Shown here piece after piece: positions 25,694-33,405 of a stretch of 64,000 nt of DNA. Location: NCBI RefSeq assembly GCF_003149245.1, contig NZ_QGDL01000004.1, positions 186,001 to 250,000 on the forward strand, given 5' to 3'. This DNA is from Faecalicatena orotica (lineage in GTDB: Bacteria; Bacillota; Clostridia; Lachnospirales; Lachnospiraceae). The position numbers and the translations under genes are program-made. Below the pieces are notes generated by a model. The model did not search any database and was not told where the DNA came from. It worked only from the letters and a program-made list of their open reading frames with translations. The stretch's first letter is position 1; each line of letters opens with the position of its first letter.

Positions 25694-27110
25694 CTCTTTT
25701 TTCCTCCGTTACTTTTATCTCCAGTACTCTGTTCGTCTTATCCGAGACCATACAGGCACTGCTCATACGATACCCCAATACCCACAATATCTGTTCCTCA
25801 TCTGTGACCAGCGGGCAAATGTCCCGCTTATCAGCCGGTATTTTTTCATTTATAAAATAGGACTTCAGTTTCTGCCGGCTTCCGGCTGAATCAATCACAA
25901 GGAAATCTCCGGGCCGTCTCGTTCTGACGGTCAGGTTACCTTTTATTATATCATAATCAAACCATTTCGTGTAGCTCTTTTGCGGTATCTGATTTACCGA
26001 AAAATCCTTAGATTTTTCCAGAATCCTACTGCAAATCGTCAGATTCAGTTCCTTAATTTCTGTAATTCCGGGAACTTTCAGAATATACTGTCCGGAATCT
26101 GCCTCTTTTTCCTCTTGCTGCCCTGCCTTTTCTGCCACTTTTTTCAGCATCACGCCGTCATAGTTGCGCACCGCTTTCACCGAATAAGGAAGATTGCGGC
26201 TTCTGCCACTTTGTTTTTCCATAAGGTCCATGACAGCTTCCACGTGTACGATAGAGAGATTCTTTTCCGCTCCCGCTGCTTTTATCAGACACTTCCTGAC
26301 CAGAATCTTCTGGATGGCTTCCGGCTGTCCGGCATACCCCTCCTTCCGGATCTGGATCGCTTTGTCAGGCATCTCTGCCACACAGCGGTTCCAGACGCGC
26401 GTTGTCTGTTCCTCCATATATTCCCATGCCATGCGGATTTGTTCCATCGCCTCATTCATATGCTGCACAGCACCTGCATTTACCTGCTGTTCCAGTACCG
26501 GAATCACAAGATGACGGAGCCGGTTCCTCGTATAGTCATCCTCATCATTCGTCTCGTCCTGACACCAGCCGTATCCGTTTTTTTCCAGATAGTTCTCAAT
26601 CTCCCCGCGTGTCAGGCACAACAGAGGACGGATGACATTCCCATTGACAGGGCGGATGCCCCCCAGTCCCTTCAATCCTGCGCCTCTCGCAAGATTCATA
26701 AGGAGCGTCTCAGCATTATCATTCTGGTGGTGCGCCATCGCAATTTTAGTGCCCTGCTCTTCCCGAAAAGTCTTTTCAAAAGCCTCCCTGCGGACATTGC
26801 GTCCGGCCTCCTCAACAGATTGTTTCCGTTTTTTGGCAATTGATTCTACATTTTCATGATAAACTACACATTTTATCCCGTGCCCGCGGCACAGCTTAAC
26901 AGTAAACTCTTCATCCGCCCGGGCAGAATCCCCCCGGATCCCGTGGTTTACATGGACGGCAACAATATCAATATCAAGCGACTTCCTCAATTCCAGAAGC
27001 ACAAAAAGCAGGCATACCGAATCCGCCCCGCCCGATATACCTGCGATAACCTTGTCCCCATTTACTATCATATGATACTTTTCAATAAACTTGCATACTT
27101 TTTCCATCAT
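25677..27110 (-). CDS. tilS: tRNA(Ile)-lysidine synthase
   Basis: This essential enzyme converts the wobble cytidine of the tRNA-Ile CAU anticodon to lysidine, which lets it read AUA. The PP-loop is IAGISGGADSVCLL, with later family motifs such as AVHVNHGIRG and MAHHQNDNAETLLMNL; the C-terminal TilS domain reaches residue 477. Two ATG codons stand at 27110 and 27107. I see no Shine-Dalgarno sequence in the 40 bases upstream: these hold the terminator of the sugar cassette and a promoter-like pair (27117-27145) whose -10 lies six bases before the ATG. The messenger may be leaderless. Confidence 0.94.
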   Translation of the reverse strand: MMEKVCKFIEKYHMIVNGDKVIAGISGGADSVCLLFVLLELRKSLDIDIVAVHVNHGIRGDSARADEEFTVKLCRGHGIKCVVYHENVESIAKKRKQSVEEAGRNVRREAFEKTFREEQGTKIAMAHHQNDNAETLLMNLARGAGLKGLGGIRPVNGNVIRPLLCLTRGEIENYLEKNGYGWCQDETNDEDDYTRNRLRHLVIPVLEQQVNAGAVQHMNEAMEQIRMAWEYMEEQTTRVWNRCVAEMPDKAIQIRKEGYAGQPEAIQKILVRKCLIKAAGAEKNLSIVHVEAVMDLMEKQSGRSRNLPYSVKAVRNYDGVMLKKVAEKAGQQEEKEADSGQYILKVPGITEIKELNLTICSRILEKSKDFSVNQIPQKSYTKWFDYDIIKGNLTVRTRRPGDFLVIDSAGSRQKLKSYFINEKIPADKRDICPLVTDEEQILWVLGYRMSSACMVSDKTNRVLEIKVTEEKRDVRED

Positions 27111-27116
27111 AAATAA

Positions 27117-27145
27117 ACTATAAACAAAAACCCCCTATATTGCAA
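27117..27145 (-). promoter_or_regulatory. Candidate leaderless promoter for tilS-hpt-ftsH
   Basis: On the minus strand TTGCAA (27145-27140) and TATAGT (27122-27117) are exactly 17 bases apart. The ATG of tilS is six bases beyond the -10, so transcription would start at or next to the A of ATG. The -35 lies in the loop of the terminator hairpin at 27128-27153. Confidence 0.5.
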
Positions 27146-27153
27146 GGGGGTTT
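27128..27153 (-). terminator. Terminator of the sugar ABC/dehydrogenase cassette
   Basis: A nine-base-pair stem AAACCCCCT/AGGGGGTTT with an eight-base loop and TTTTTG on the minus strand. It lies after the dehydrogenase gene and only 18 bases before the tilS start. Confidence 0.78.
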
Positions 27154-27161
27154 CGTAAAGG

Positions 27162-27218
27162 GGACCGCAAAGGGGTCAGACCCTTTTGCGGTCCGTTTTC
27201 AGAATATTCTCAAAATTA
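27162..27218 (+). repeat. GGGGTC palindromic repeat, copy A
   Basis: A 16-bp near-perfect palindrome (27162-27177 with 27179-27194, one G-U pair, one-base centre) around GGGGTCAGACCC, followed by the tail GTTTTCAGAATATTCT and CAAAATT. The tail ends exactly at the stop codon of the minus-strand dehydrogenase (27219). Copies B and C share both core and tail. Confidence 0.85.
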
Positions 27219-28274
27219 TCATTTCACCTTAATGACTGCCTTCACAAGATCTGTCTTGTTATTCACAGCCTCTTCGTATGCCTCCTGAATATGCTCCAGA
27301 TTAAATTCATGGGTTACAATATCCCTTACCTCTATCGCCCCGCTGGAAACGGCTGCGATGGCTTTCGGATAAATGTTTTTATAACGGAAGACAGATTTAA
27401 TCGTAGCTTCTTTATCCATGATCTGGGCAAAATTATAGGAAATTTCTTCCTGTGCGGAAATGCCTACCAGTGTGATGGTACCGCCCCGCCTTACCAAAAA
27501 CGGTGTCTGCGCGATTGTTACTGCTGAACCTGCTGTTTCGAATACAACATCAAAGCCGCGCCCGCCCGTCAGTTCCTTTACTTTTTCAAAAATGTCTTCT
27601 TTTCCACTGTTCACGACAGCTGTCGCTCCGAGCTCAAGAGCCTTATTCAGACGCGCCTCCACAAGGTCCGCCACAATGATCTGGCCCGCACCATGTGCTT
27701 TGCATGCTAAAAGTGTTACAAGTCCAATGCATCCCGCGCCAAGGATAATCACTGTATCGCCGGTATTCACAGTTCCCTGCTCCGCCGCATAAAAACCAAC
27801 TGACAGAGGTTCAATCAGGGCCCCCTCTTTCGTAGAGACATTTTCCGGAAGTTTGAAACACATATCCGCCGGGAACGCAATATATTCTTCATTGCATCCC
27901 TGCACAGGAGGCGTTGCCAGAAAAACCACATCCGGGCAGAGGTTGTAATGGCCGGACTTGCATGCCTCACACTTTCCACAGGTGATACCCGGCTCCAGCG
28001 CTACCCTGTCTCCAATTTTTAAGTCCTCCACGCCTGCGCCAGCTTTTACAACCGTACCGGCACACTCATGTCCCAGCATAAAATCCTCGGCCAGATCTAC
28101 TTTATATGCCCCACAGCAGCCGCTGTGGAAATAATGAACGTCTGACCCGCAGATTCCTACGTATTCAAGAGAGACGAGCACCTCCTTTTCGCCGACTTCC
28201 GGGACCGGGATTTCTTTTAAAATCATATTGTCCGTCCCTCTCATAAAAGCACCTTTTTGCATTTTCATTGTCAT
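27219..28274 (-). CDS. Zinc-dependent polyol (sorbitol/xylitol-type) dehydrogenase
   Basis: A medium-chain dehydrogenase of about 351 residues related to L-iditol/sorbitol and xylitol dehydrogenases. The catalytic zinc site is GICGSDVHYF and GHECAGTV, the structural zinc loop is CGKCEACKSGHYNLC, and the NAD site is VIILGAGCIGLVTLLA. It would oxidise a polyol to a ketose in the cytoplasm. Translation may start at 28274 or at the ATG six bases later (28268), which has better spacing from AGGAG. It is the last gene of the cassette ATPase-permease-binding protein-dehydrogenase, ten bases after the binding-protein stop, so its substrate is probably the imported sugar or polyol. Confidence 0.85.
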   Translation of the reverse strand: MTMKMQKGAFMRGTDNMILKEIPVPEVGEKEVLVSLEYVGICGSDVHYFHSGCCGAYKVDLAEDFMLGHECAGTVVKAGAGVEDLKIGDRVALEPGITCGKCEACKSGHYNLCPDVVFLATPPVQGCNEEYIAFPADMCFKLPENVSTKEGALIEPLSVGFYAAEQGTVNTGDTVIILGAGCIGLVTLLACKAHGAGQIIVADLVEARLNKALELGATAVVNSGKEDIFEKVKELTGGRGFDVVFETAGSAVTIAQTPFLVRRGGTITLVGISAQEEISYNFAQIMDKEATIKSVFRYKNIYPKAIAAVSSGAIEVRDIVTHEFNLEHIQEAYEEAVNNKTDLVKAVIKVK

Positions 28275-28284
28275 AATCTCCTAT

Positions 28285-29364
28285 TTATTCGCTGAGTGAA
28301 CCATCATCCGTGATTTCACCATTATCAATATACATCTGGATATATTCCTGGACGTTATCCTTATTGATTTCCGGCGCATCAACATAATCGTTAACCTCTG
28401 TAACCTTCATTTCTCCATTTACCACTTTATCGGCATATTCCATATTTTTCTTTGCAAGATCCGCTGCGGACTGCAGTGCTGTAGATGTAAGCATTCCTTC
28501 TTTGATGAGCAGGCATCCCTGTGCAGTACCGTCAACGCCGTATGCAAGGAAGCTCGGTGTTCCGTCTGCGCCGACATATTCTTTGTCATCCCTGATTGCC
28601 TCGATCGCGCCTGCTGCCATGTTATCGTTCATGGAGATGATCGCGTCGATGTGTGTACCTGACTGTACCCAGGATTCCATTAGTGTCAGAGCCTCGTCAC
28701 TGTTCCAGTTTGCATAATCTTCATAGAGAATCTTAACGTCAGGGCGTTTGTCGAAGAAATACTCTGTCCAGGCTTCTCTTCTCTTATCTGCGTGGAAGTT
28801 TCCTGAAGGTCCGTTTAAAACAACGACATTTGCATCTTTCGGAACTTCCTCTACCGCCCTGTCTGCACTCACTTTTGCCTGTGCAACCGGGTCTGCATCC
28901 ACGGTTCCTGTTCCTTCCATAACAGAATCGTCATCGCTGCCGTCCAGATCACTCTGGTGGGTCGTCGGGTTTGTCGTGATAACCGGAATACCTGCATCGA
29001 CCAGCTGCTGTACATAAGGTGCCTGTGCTCCGTTATTATTGGACTGAACGATAACAAGATCGTAAGCCTTTGTCACACAGTCCTCTAACAGGCCATTTTC
29101 CTTATTATCATCGCCTTCACCGCTGACACAGGTGAGTTCAATATTATCGTAGTTTTTCGCTTCTTTTTTCATTTCCGTTGTCAGCCATGCCGCAAATGTA
29201 TCTGCGCTGGCACGCGCCACAAAACATACGCGTTTCTTGTCTGAGGAAGATCCTGCTGAGGATGAATCTCCCTTTGAATCATCTTTTCCGCCACCCCCAC
29301 ATGCCGCAAGTGAGAATGTCATAACTGCTGCCAACAACAATGCTCCGATTTTCTTTGCTTTCAT
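28285..29364 (-). CDS. Sugar ABC transporter substrate-binding lipoprotein
   Basis: A 359-residue periplasmic-binding-protein (Peripla_BP_4, ribose-type) that captures the ligand outside the membrane. The signal peptide ends in a lipobox with the modified Cys in FSLAACGGGG, then comes a Ser/Asp-rich linker. Conserved patches are VIVQSNNNGAQAPYVQQLVDAGIP and ISMNDNMAAGAIEAI. A strong AGGAGG precedes the start. It is downstream of its permease gene, a common order for ribose-type importers. The ligand is unknown; a pentose, polyol or inositol would fit the dehydrogenase and the nearby iol genes. Confidence 0.88.
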   Translation of the reverse strand: MKAKKIGALLLAAVMTFSLAACGGGGKDDSKGDSSSAGSSSDKKRVCFVARASADTFAAWLTTEMKKEAKNYDNIELTCVSGEGDDNKENGLLEDCVTKAYDLVIVQSNNNGAQAPYVQQLVDAGIPVITTNPTTHQSDLDGSDDDSVMEGTGTVDADPVAQAKVSADRAVEEVPKDANVVVLNGPSGNFHADKRREAWTEYFFDKRPDVKILYEDYANWNSDEALTLMESWVQSGTHIDAIISMNDNMAAGAIEAIRDDKEYVGADGTPSFLAYGVDGTAQGCLLIKEGMLTSTALQSAADLAKKNMEYADKVVNGEMKVTEVNDYVDAPEINKDNVQEYIQMYIDNGEITDDGSLSE

Positions 29365-29443
29365 AATATATTTCCTCCTTGAAATATGAATTTATTGTGT
29401 CTGTTCACTCCTTGAACAGTTACAATCCGTTTGAATAACTGCA

Positions 29444-30424
29444 TTATTTCTTATTTTCTGCGGTTTCCTTCACTATAATCACTTTGCGTGATTTTTTTGA
29501 TTTGCTTACAACATCAAATGCAACTGCAAGAACAATGATTGCTCCTTCTATGATCTGTTGGATATAAGAGTTGACTCCGAGCAGGTTCATAACATTTTCA
29601 AGGAACCCGATGATAAACGCACCGGCAATAGTACCGCTTACTGTACCGATACCGCCTGTAAAGGATGTTCCTCCGACGATAGCCGCCGTAAGCCCGGTCA
29701 TCTCGTATCCGACTGCACCATTCGGAAGACCGGCGTTATTACGTGCCATGAAGATCATTCCTGCGAGGCCGACCATGATTCCATTTAAAATATAAGATAT
29801 GTAAATACTCTTCTTTGCATTGATTCCGCTTGCCTCTGCCGCCGGCCTGCTTCCACCGATCGCATACAGGCTTCGTCCGTACCTCGTGTTATTGACCAGA
29901 TACCACACGACAACGGTGACACCGATAATAATAATGACGGGAACCGGGACCGGTCCGACCATTCCCTGGCCGATCTTCACGAATTTACCAAGCTGCAGTA
30001 TGTTCTGGCCGCCTGTAAAATAAAGAGCAAGACCTCTGGCTGCCTGCTGCATTCCGAGTGTTGCGATAAAAGCAGGGACATTAAAATGTCCGACAAACAC
30101 GGCATTGATCAGGTTACAGACAATACCTGTCACAAGTGCCGCAATCAGTGCCATCGCCATAGACCCGGTTGATTTATATACGGAAACTGAGAAAACGCCT
30201 GCCAGCGCCAGTACCGAACCAACTGACAGATCCAGAAAGCCGCTAATGATCAGCAGCATTTCCCCGTAAGCAATCAGAATGCCGACACAAAGCTGTCTTG
30301 TTACATTGATCAGGTTGCTGTACTGAAGGAAATAAGGACTGATAATACTGCAGATAATAAATAACACGATCAGTACAATAAAAATACTTAACTTTTGCAT
30401 ATAGTGCGATGTTTTAGACTTCAT
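29444..30424 (-). CDS. Ribose-type ABC transporter permease
   Basis: A membrane protein of 326 residues from the RbsC/BPD_transp_2 family, with about eight to ten hydrophobic segments and the family stretch GLTAAIVGGTSFTGGIGTVSGT near the C-terminus. I start at 30424 because GGAGGAG lies six bases upstream; the frame opens earlier at 30451 inside the ATPase gene. It overlaps the ATPase end by 11 bases. It works as the channel for the sugar importer whose other parts flank it. Confidence 0.88.
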   Translation of the reverse strand: MKSKTSHYMQKLSIFIVLIVLFIICSIISPYFLQYSNLINVTRQLCVGILIAYGEMLLIISGFLDLSVGSVLALAGVFSVSVYKSTGSMAMALIAALVTGIVCNLINAVFVGHFNVPAFIATLGMQQAARGLALYFTGGQNILQLGKFVKIGQGMVGPVPVPVIIIIGVTVVVWYLVNNTRYGRSLYAIGGSRPAAEASGINAKKSIYISYILNGIMVGLAGMIFMARNNAGLPNGAVGYEMTGLTAAIVGGTSFTGGIGTVSGTIAGAFIIGFLENVMNLLGVNSYIQQIIEGAIIVLAVAFDVVSKSKKSRKVIIVKETAENKK

Positions 30425-31958
30425 TTTTAGCTCCTCCCTGCGATTCCTCATTCACTAACCCAGCCGCATGTTTCATAATGGTCTCCTGCGTAAACGCATC
30501 CCTTGATATACAGCCGCTGATTCTTCCCTGGCACATGATATAGATCCTGTCACACATGCCGATCAGTTCCGGCAGTTCTGAGGAAACCATAACAACTGCC
30601 CTGTTATCCTTTACAATGTCTGTGATCAGTTTATAGATTTCAAACTTGGCTCCGACGTCTATTCCGCGGGTTGGCTCATCGAGGATCATGACATCAGGGT
30701 CGCAGAGCATCCATCTTGATAAGAGGACCTTCTGCTGATTTCCGCCTGACAGGGCAGAGATAGCTGTGTCCAGAGAAGGAGTTTTTACATTCATCTTTGC
30801 AAAACTCTTTTTCACCTCATCACGTTCTTTCGACCTGTGCGTATAGCCACTGTAAATAAATTTTTTCAGGCTGGCCAGACTGGCATTTTCGGCTACGCTC
30901 CTGACCGGAACGATTCCGTCGTCACGCCTGCTTTCGGAAAGCATGACGAGCTTATGGGAAATGCTGTCGCTGGGACTTTTGATCTTCACTTCTTTTCCAT
31001 CAATCCTGACGTTACCGGAATCATGCGGGTCCAGCCCGAACACGGACCTCATGGTCTCTGTCCTCCCGGCTCCGACAAGCCCTGCAAACCCTACGATCTC
31101 GCCCTTTCTTACATAAAAACTGATATCTTCAAAAATGTCTTTCTGTGTAAAGTGTTCGACTTCCAGCGCTTTTTCACCGATTGACACTTCTTCCTTCGGA
31201 TATACATTATCCAGCTTACGTCCGACCATGCGTGCAATCACGGTATCCAGATCCAGATCCTCTGCCCGGTCTGTCGATACGACCGCCCCATCCCTGAGGA
31301 CCGTGATGTCATCCGCAATCCGGAATACTTCTTCCATCTTATGTGATATATATATAATAGAAACGCCCTGCGCTTTCAGCTGCCCAATCTTTTCAAACAG
31401 CTGTTCTACTTCTTTCTGTGTGATAGATGAAGTGGGTTCGTCCATGATAATTACCTGTGCATTATTCGTAATTGCCTTTATGATCTCCAGCATCTGTATA
31501 TCTGAAACGGTCAGTGTCTTTAACTTCTGTTCCGGAGAATACGGAAGATGTTCCTCTTCCAGAAACTTCTTTGCGTCGCTCCTCACCTTTTTCCAGTCAA
31601 CCTTCCCAAACCTGCTGATTGGAAGACGTCCTAAAAAGAGATTCTCTTCTACGGACAGCTCCGGGACATAATTCAGTTCCTGTGCAATCATAGAAATCCC
31701 CAGCTCTCTTGCCTGTATTGGGTTCTTCACTTCCACAGGCTTTTCATCCAGAAATATCTGACCTTTATCGGCCTGATAAAGGCCCATAATAATCTTCATC
31801 AGCGTTGACTTACCTGCTCCGTTTTCCCCACAGAGTGCATGCACAGTTCCCTTGCGCACCGCAAAATCAATCCCGCTCAGCGCCTTTACTCCAGGGAATG
31901 ATTTTTCAACTCCGCTGACGCGCATCTTGATTTCGTCCATCACTTCACCCACTTTCAT
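30414..31958 (-). CDS. Ribose-type ABC transporter ATP-binding protein (two ATPase domains)
   Basis: A 514-residue duplicated ATPase like RbsA/MglA. The first domain has Walker A GENGAGKSTLMK and Walker B VIIMDEPTSS. The second domain has the degenerate Walker A region FAGLVGAGRTETMR and the signature LSGGNQQKVLLSRW with VMILDEPTRGIDVG. It is the first gene of the cassette, with AAGGAAAG before the ATG at 31958, and is transcribed from a strong promoter at 31984-32012. An alternative start at 31940 lacks a good ribosome binding site. Confidence 0.9.
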   Translation of the reverse strand: MKVGEVMDEIKMRVSGVEKSFPGVKALSGIDFAVRKGTVHALCGENGAGKSTLMKIIMGLYQADKGQIFLDEKPVEVKNPIQARELGISMIAQELNYVPELSVEENLFLGRLPISRFGKVDWKKVRSDAKKFLEEEHLPYSPEQKLKTLTVSDIQMLEIIKAITNNAQVIIMDEPTSSITQKEVEQLFEKIGQLKAQGVSIIYISHKMEEVFRIADDITVLRDGAVVSTDRAEDLDLDTVIARMVGRKLDNVYPKEEVSIGEKALEVEHFTQKDIFEDISFYVRKGEIVGFAGLVGAGRTETMRSVFGLDPHDSGNVRIDGKEVKIKSPSDSISHKLVMLSESRRDDGIVPVRSVAENASLASLKKFIYSGYTHRSKERDEVKKSFAKMNVKTPSLDTAISALSGGNQQKVLLSRWMLCDPDVMILDEPTRGIDVGAKFEIYKLITDIVKDNRAVVMVSSELPELIGMCDRIYIMCQGRISGCISRDAFTQETIMKHAAGLVNEESQGGAKNEV

Positions 31959-31983
31959 AAAACTTCTTTCCTTTGTTTTCTAA

Positions 31984-32012
31984 AGTATAATCCCGCGCTT
32001 TACTTTTGTCAA
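31984..32012 (-). promoter_or_regulatory. Strong promoter of the ABC cassette
   Basis: On the minus strand a consensus TTGACA (32012-32007) and TATACT (31989-31984) are 17 bases apart, upstream of the ATPase gene. Confidence 0.72.
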
Positions 32013-32090
32013 TCTTTTTTCTTAAGTTTGTAATTAGTGTATTAATTTAATTAGCTTATTTTGTGCATATTATACTAAAACAGACGTTTT

Positions 32091-32126
32091 ATATTGTGTT
32101 TAGATAATTATTTCACAATATCTAAA
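32091..32126. promoter_or_regulatory. Interleaved inverted repeats, candidate ROK operator
   Basis: ATATTGTG (32091-32098) pairs with CACAATAT (32114-32121), and TTTAGATA (32099-32106) pairs with TATCTAAA (32119-32126). They sit between the divergent promoters of the ABC cassette and the ROK gene, a natural place for the regulator to bind. The 274-base region holds no gene. Confidence 0.5.
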
Positions 32127-32156
32127 GTAAACTTCTTTCTTTATCTCGTTAATTTC

Positions 32157-32185
32157 TTGACCAACTTTTAAAAATAGGTTATCAT
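32157..32185 (+). promoter_or_regulatory. Promoter of the ROK regulator
   Basis: TTGACC at 32157-32162 and TATCAT at 32180-32185 with a 17-base spacer, about 45 bases before the ATG at 32233. Confidence 0.6.
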
Positions 32186-32232
32186 AAGTACAGACTCAGT
32201 CACTCCAATTTATCTACGCAAGGGGGCATATT

Positions 32233-33342
32233 ATGGATGAAAACAATGTGAATTCCAGAAGTTTAGGTGATATTTACCGGATGATCTACCAGTATAAAGA
32301 ATGTTCCAGACAAGAGATAGCGAACCAGCTGGGAATCAGCCTTCCGACTGTTACGCAGAACCTGAACAAACTGCGCAGTCTGGGCTATATATATAATGCA
32401 GGGAATTTTCAATCTACAGGCGGACGCAAACCTACGATCCTGCGCTGTGTTCCTGATGCAAGATGTGCAATGGGAATCGATATTACAAGAAACCATCTTT
32501 CTATTGTATTAATTGATTTAGATTTGAATATTATTGCAGGCAAAAGAATCCGGGTGCCTTACGAGGAAACAACCGAATATTTCAACACAATCAGCCGGGA
32601 GACAGAGGAAATGATACGAAATAACGTACCTGACCGCTCCAGACTGCTCGGAGCCGGACTTTCCATGCCCGTTATTATCGGCTCTGACCAGAAATCTGTC
32701 ACTTACGCCACCGTAATCAATGCATCGCCCAACATTTACGAAAAGCTCGCATCCTATATTGATGTCCCGATCCTGATGTTCAACGATTCCAACTCCGCCG
32801 GTCTCGCCGAAAGCTGGCGTGCCCATTACACACAACCGATGGTTTACCTTTCACTGAGCAGCAGTGTCGGCGGTGCCAACATGAACAACCAGAATATCTA
32901 CACCGGAGACAACTGGCGCGGATGCGAATTCGGGCACATGACAATCGTCCCTCACGGAAAGCGCTGTTACTGCGGAAGATACGGATGCCTCGACGCATAC
33001 TGTTCTTCCAACGTACTGTCCGATTTCACGGGTGGGGACTTAAAAAGATTCTTTACAGAACTGGAAACGAACAAAGGACTGCAGAACGTATTCAATCAGT
33101 ACATGGACCATCTCGCCATCGCCGTCAATAACCTCAGAATGTGCTACGACTGTAACATCGTCCTTGGCGGTTACGTAGGGGCCTACATGGCCGAATATAT
33201 CGACACCTTCAGGAAAAAGGCCGTGGACCTCAACCCGTTTGAACAGGACGGCTCCTTCATCCGGGTCTGCCATTACCGCACCGAAGCATCCGCCGTCGGG
33301 GCAGCCATTCACTATATCAACCAGTTTATACAAGATTTTTAA
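32233..33342 (+). CDS. ROK-family transcriptional regulator (NagC/XylR type)
   Basis: A 369-residue repressor-type ROK protein. The N-terminal winged helix has SRQEIANQLGISLPTVTQNL; the ROK domain follows with GIDITRNHLSIVLIDLD, the sugar-site VPILMFNDSNSAGLAESW and the zinc-binding CYCGRYGCLDAYCS, in which Asp stands where many ROK proteins have Glu. It is divergent from the ABC/dehydrogenase cassette, and the inverted repeats between them suggest that it controls the cassette in response to the sugar or its phosphate. The stop is 11 bases before repeat copy B. Confidence 0.86.
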   Translation: MDENNVNSRSLGDIYRMIYQYKECSRQEIANQLGISLPTVTQNLNKLRSLGYIYNAGNFQSTGGRKPTILRCVPDARCAMGIDITRNHLSIVLIDLDLNIIAGKRIRVPYEETTEYFNTISRETEEMIRNNVPDRSRLLGAGLSMPVIIGSDQKSVTYATVINASPNIYEKLASYIDVPILMFNDSNSAGLAESWRAHYTQPMVYLSLSSSVGGANMNNQNIYTGDNWRGCEFGHMTIVPHGKRCYCGRYGCLDAYCSSNVLSDFTGGDLKRFFTELETNKGLQNVFNQYMDHLAIAVNNLRMCYDCNIVLGGYVGAYMAEYIDTFRKKAVDLNPFEQDGSFIRVCHYRTEASAVGAAIHYINQFIQDF

Positions 33343-33352
33343 TGCAACAAAA

Positions 33353-33405
33353 GCCGTAAAGGGGTCTGACCCCTTTGCGGTCCGTTTTCAGAATATTCTT
33401 AAAAT
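33353..33405 (+). repeat. GGGGTC palindromic repeat, copy B
   Basis: The core AAAGGGGTC/GACCCCTTT is followed by GCGGTCCGTTTTCAG, AATATTCTT and AAAATT, almost identical to copy A. The tail runs directly into the stop codon of the minus-strand spoIIE gene (33406). It has the same orientation as copies A and C. Its outer left arm is degenerate (GCCGT in place of GACCGC). Confidence 0.85.

Noticed and set aside
25980-26843. 287-codon open frame antisense to tilS
   Set aside because: Rich in Phe, His and Arg as expected from reverse reading; tilS is certain on the other strand.
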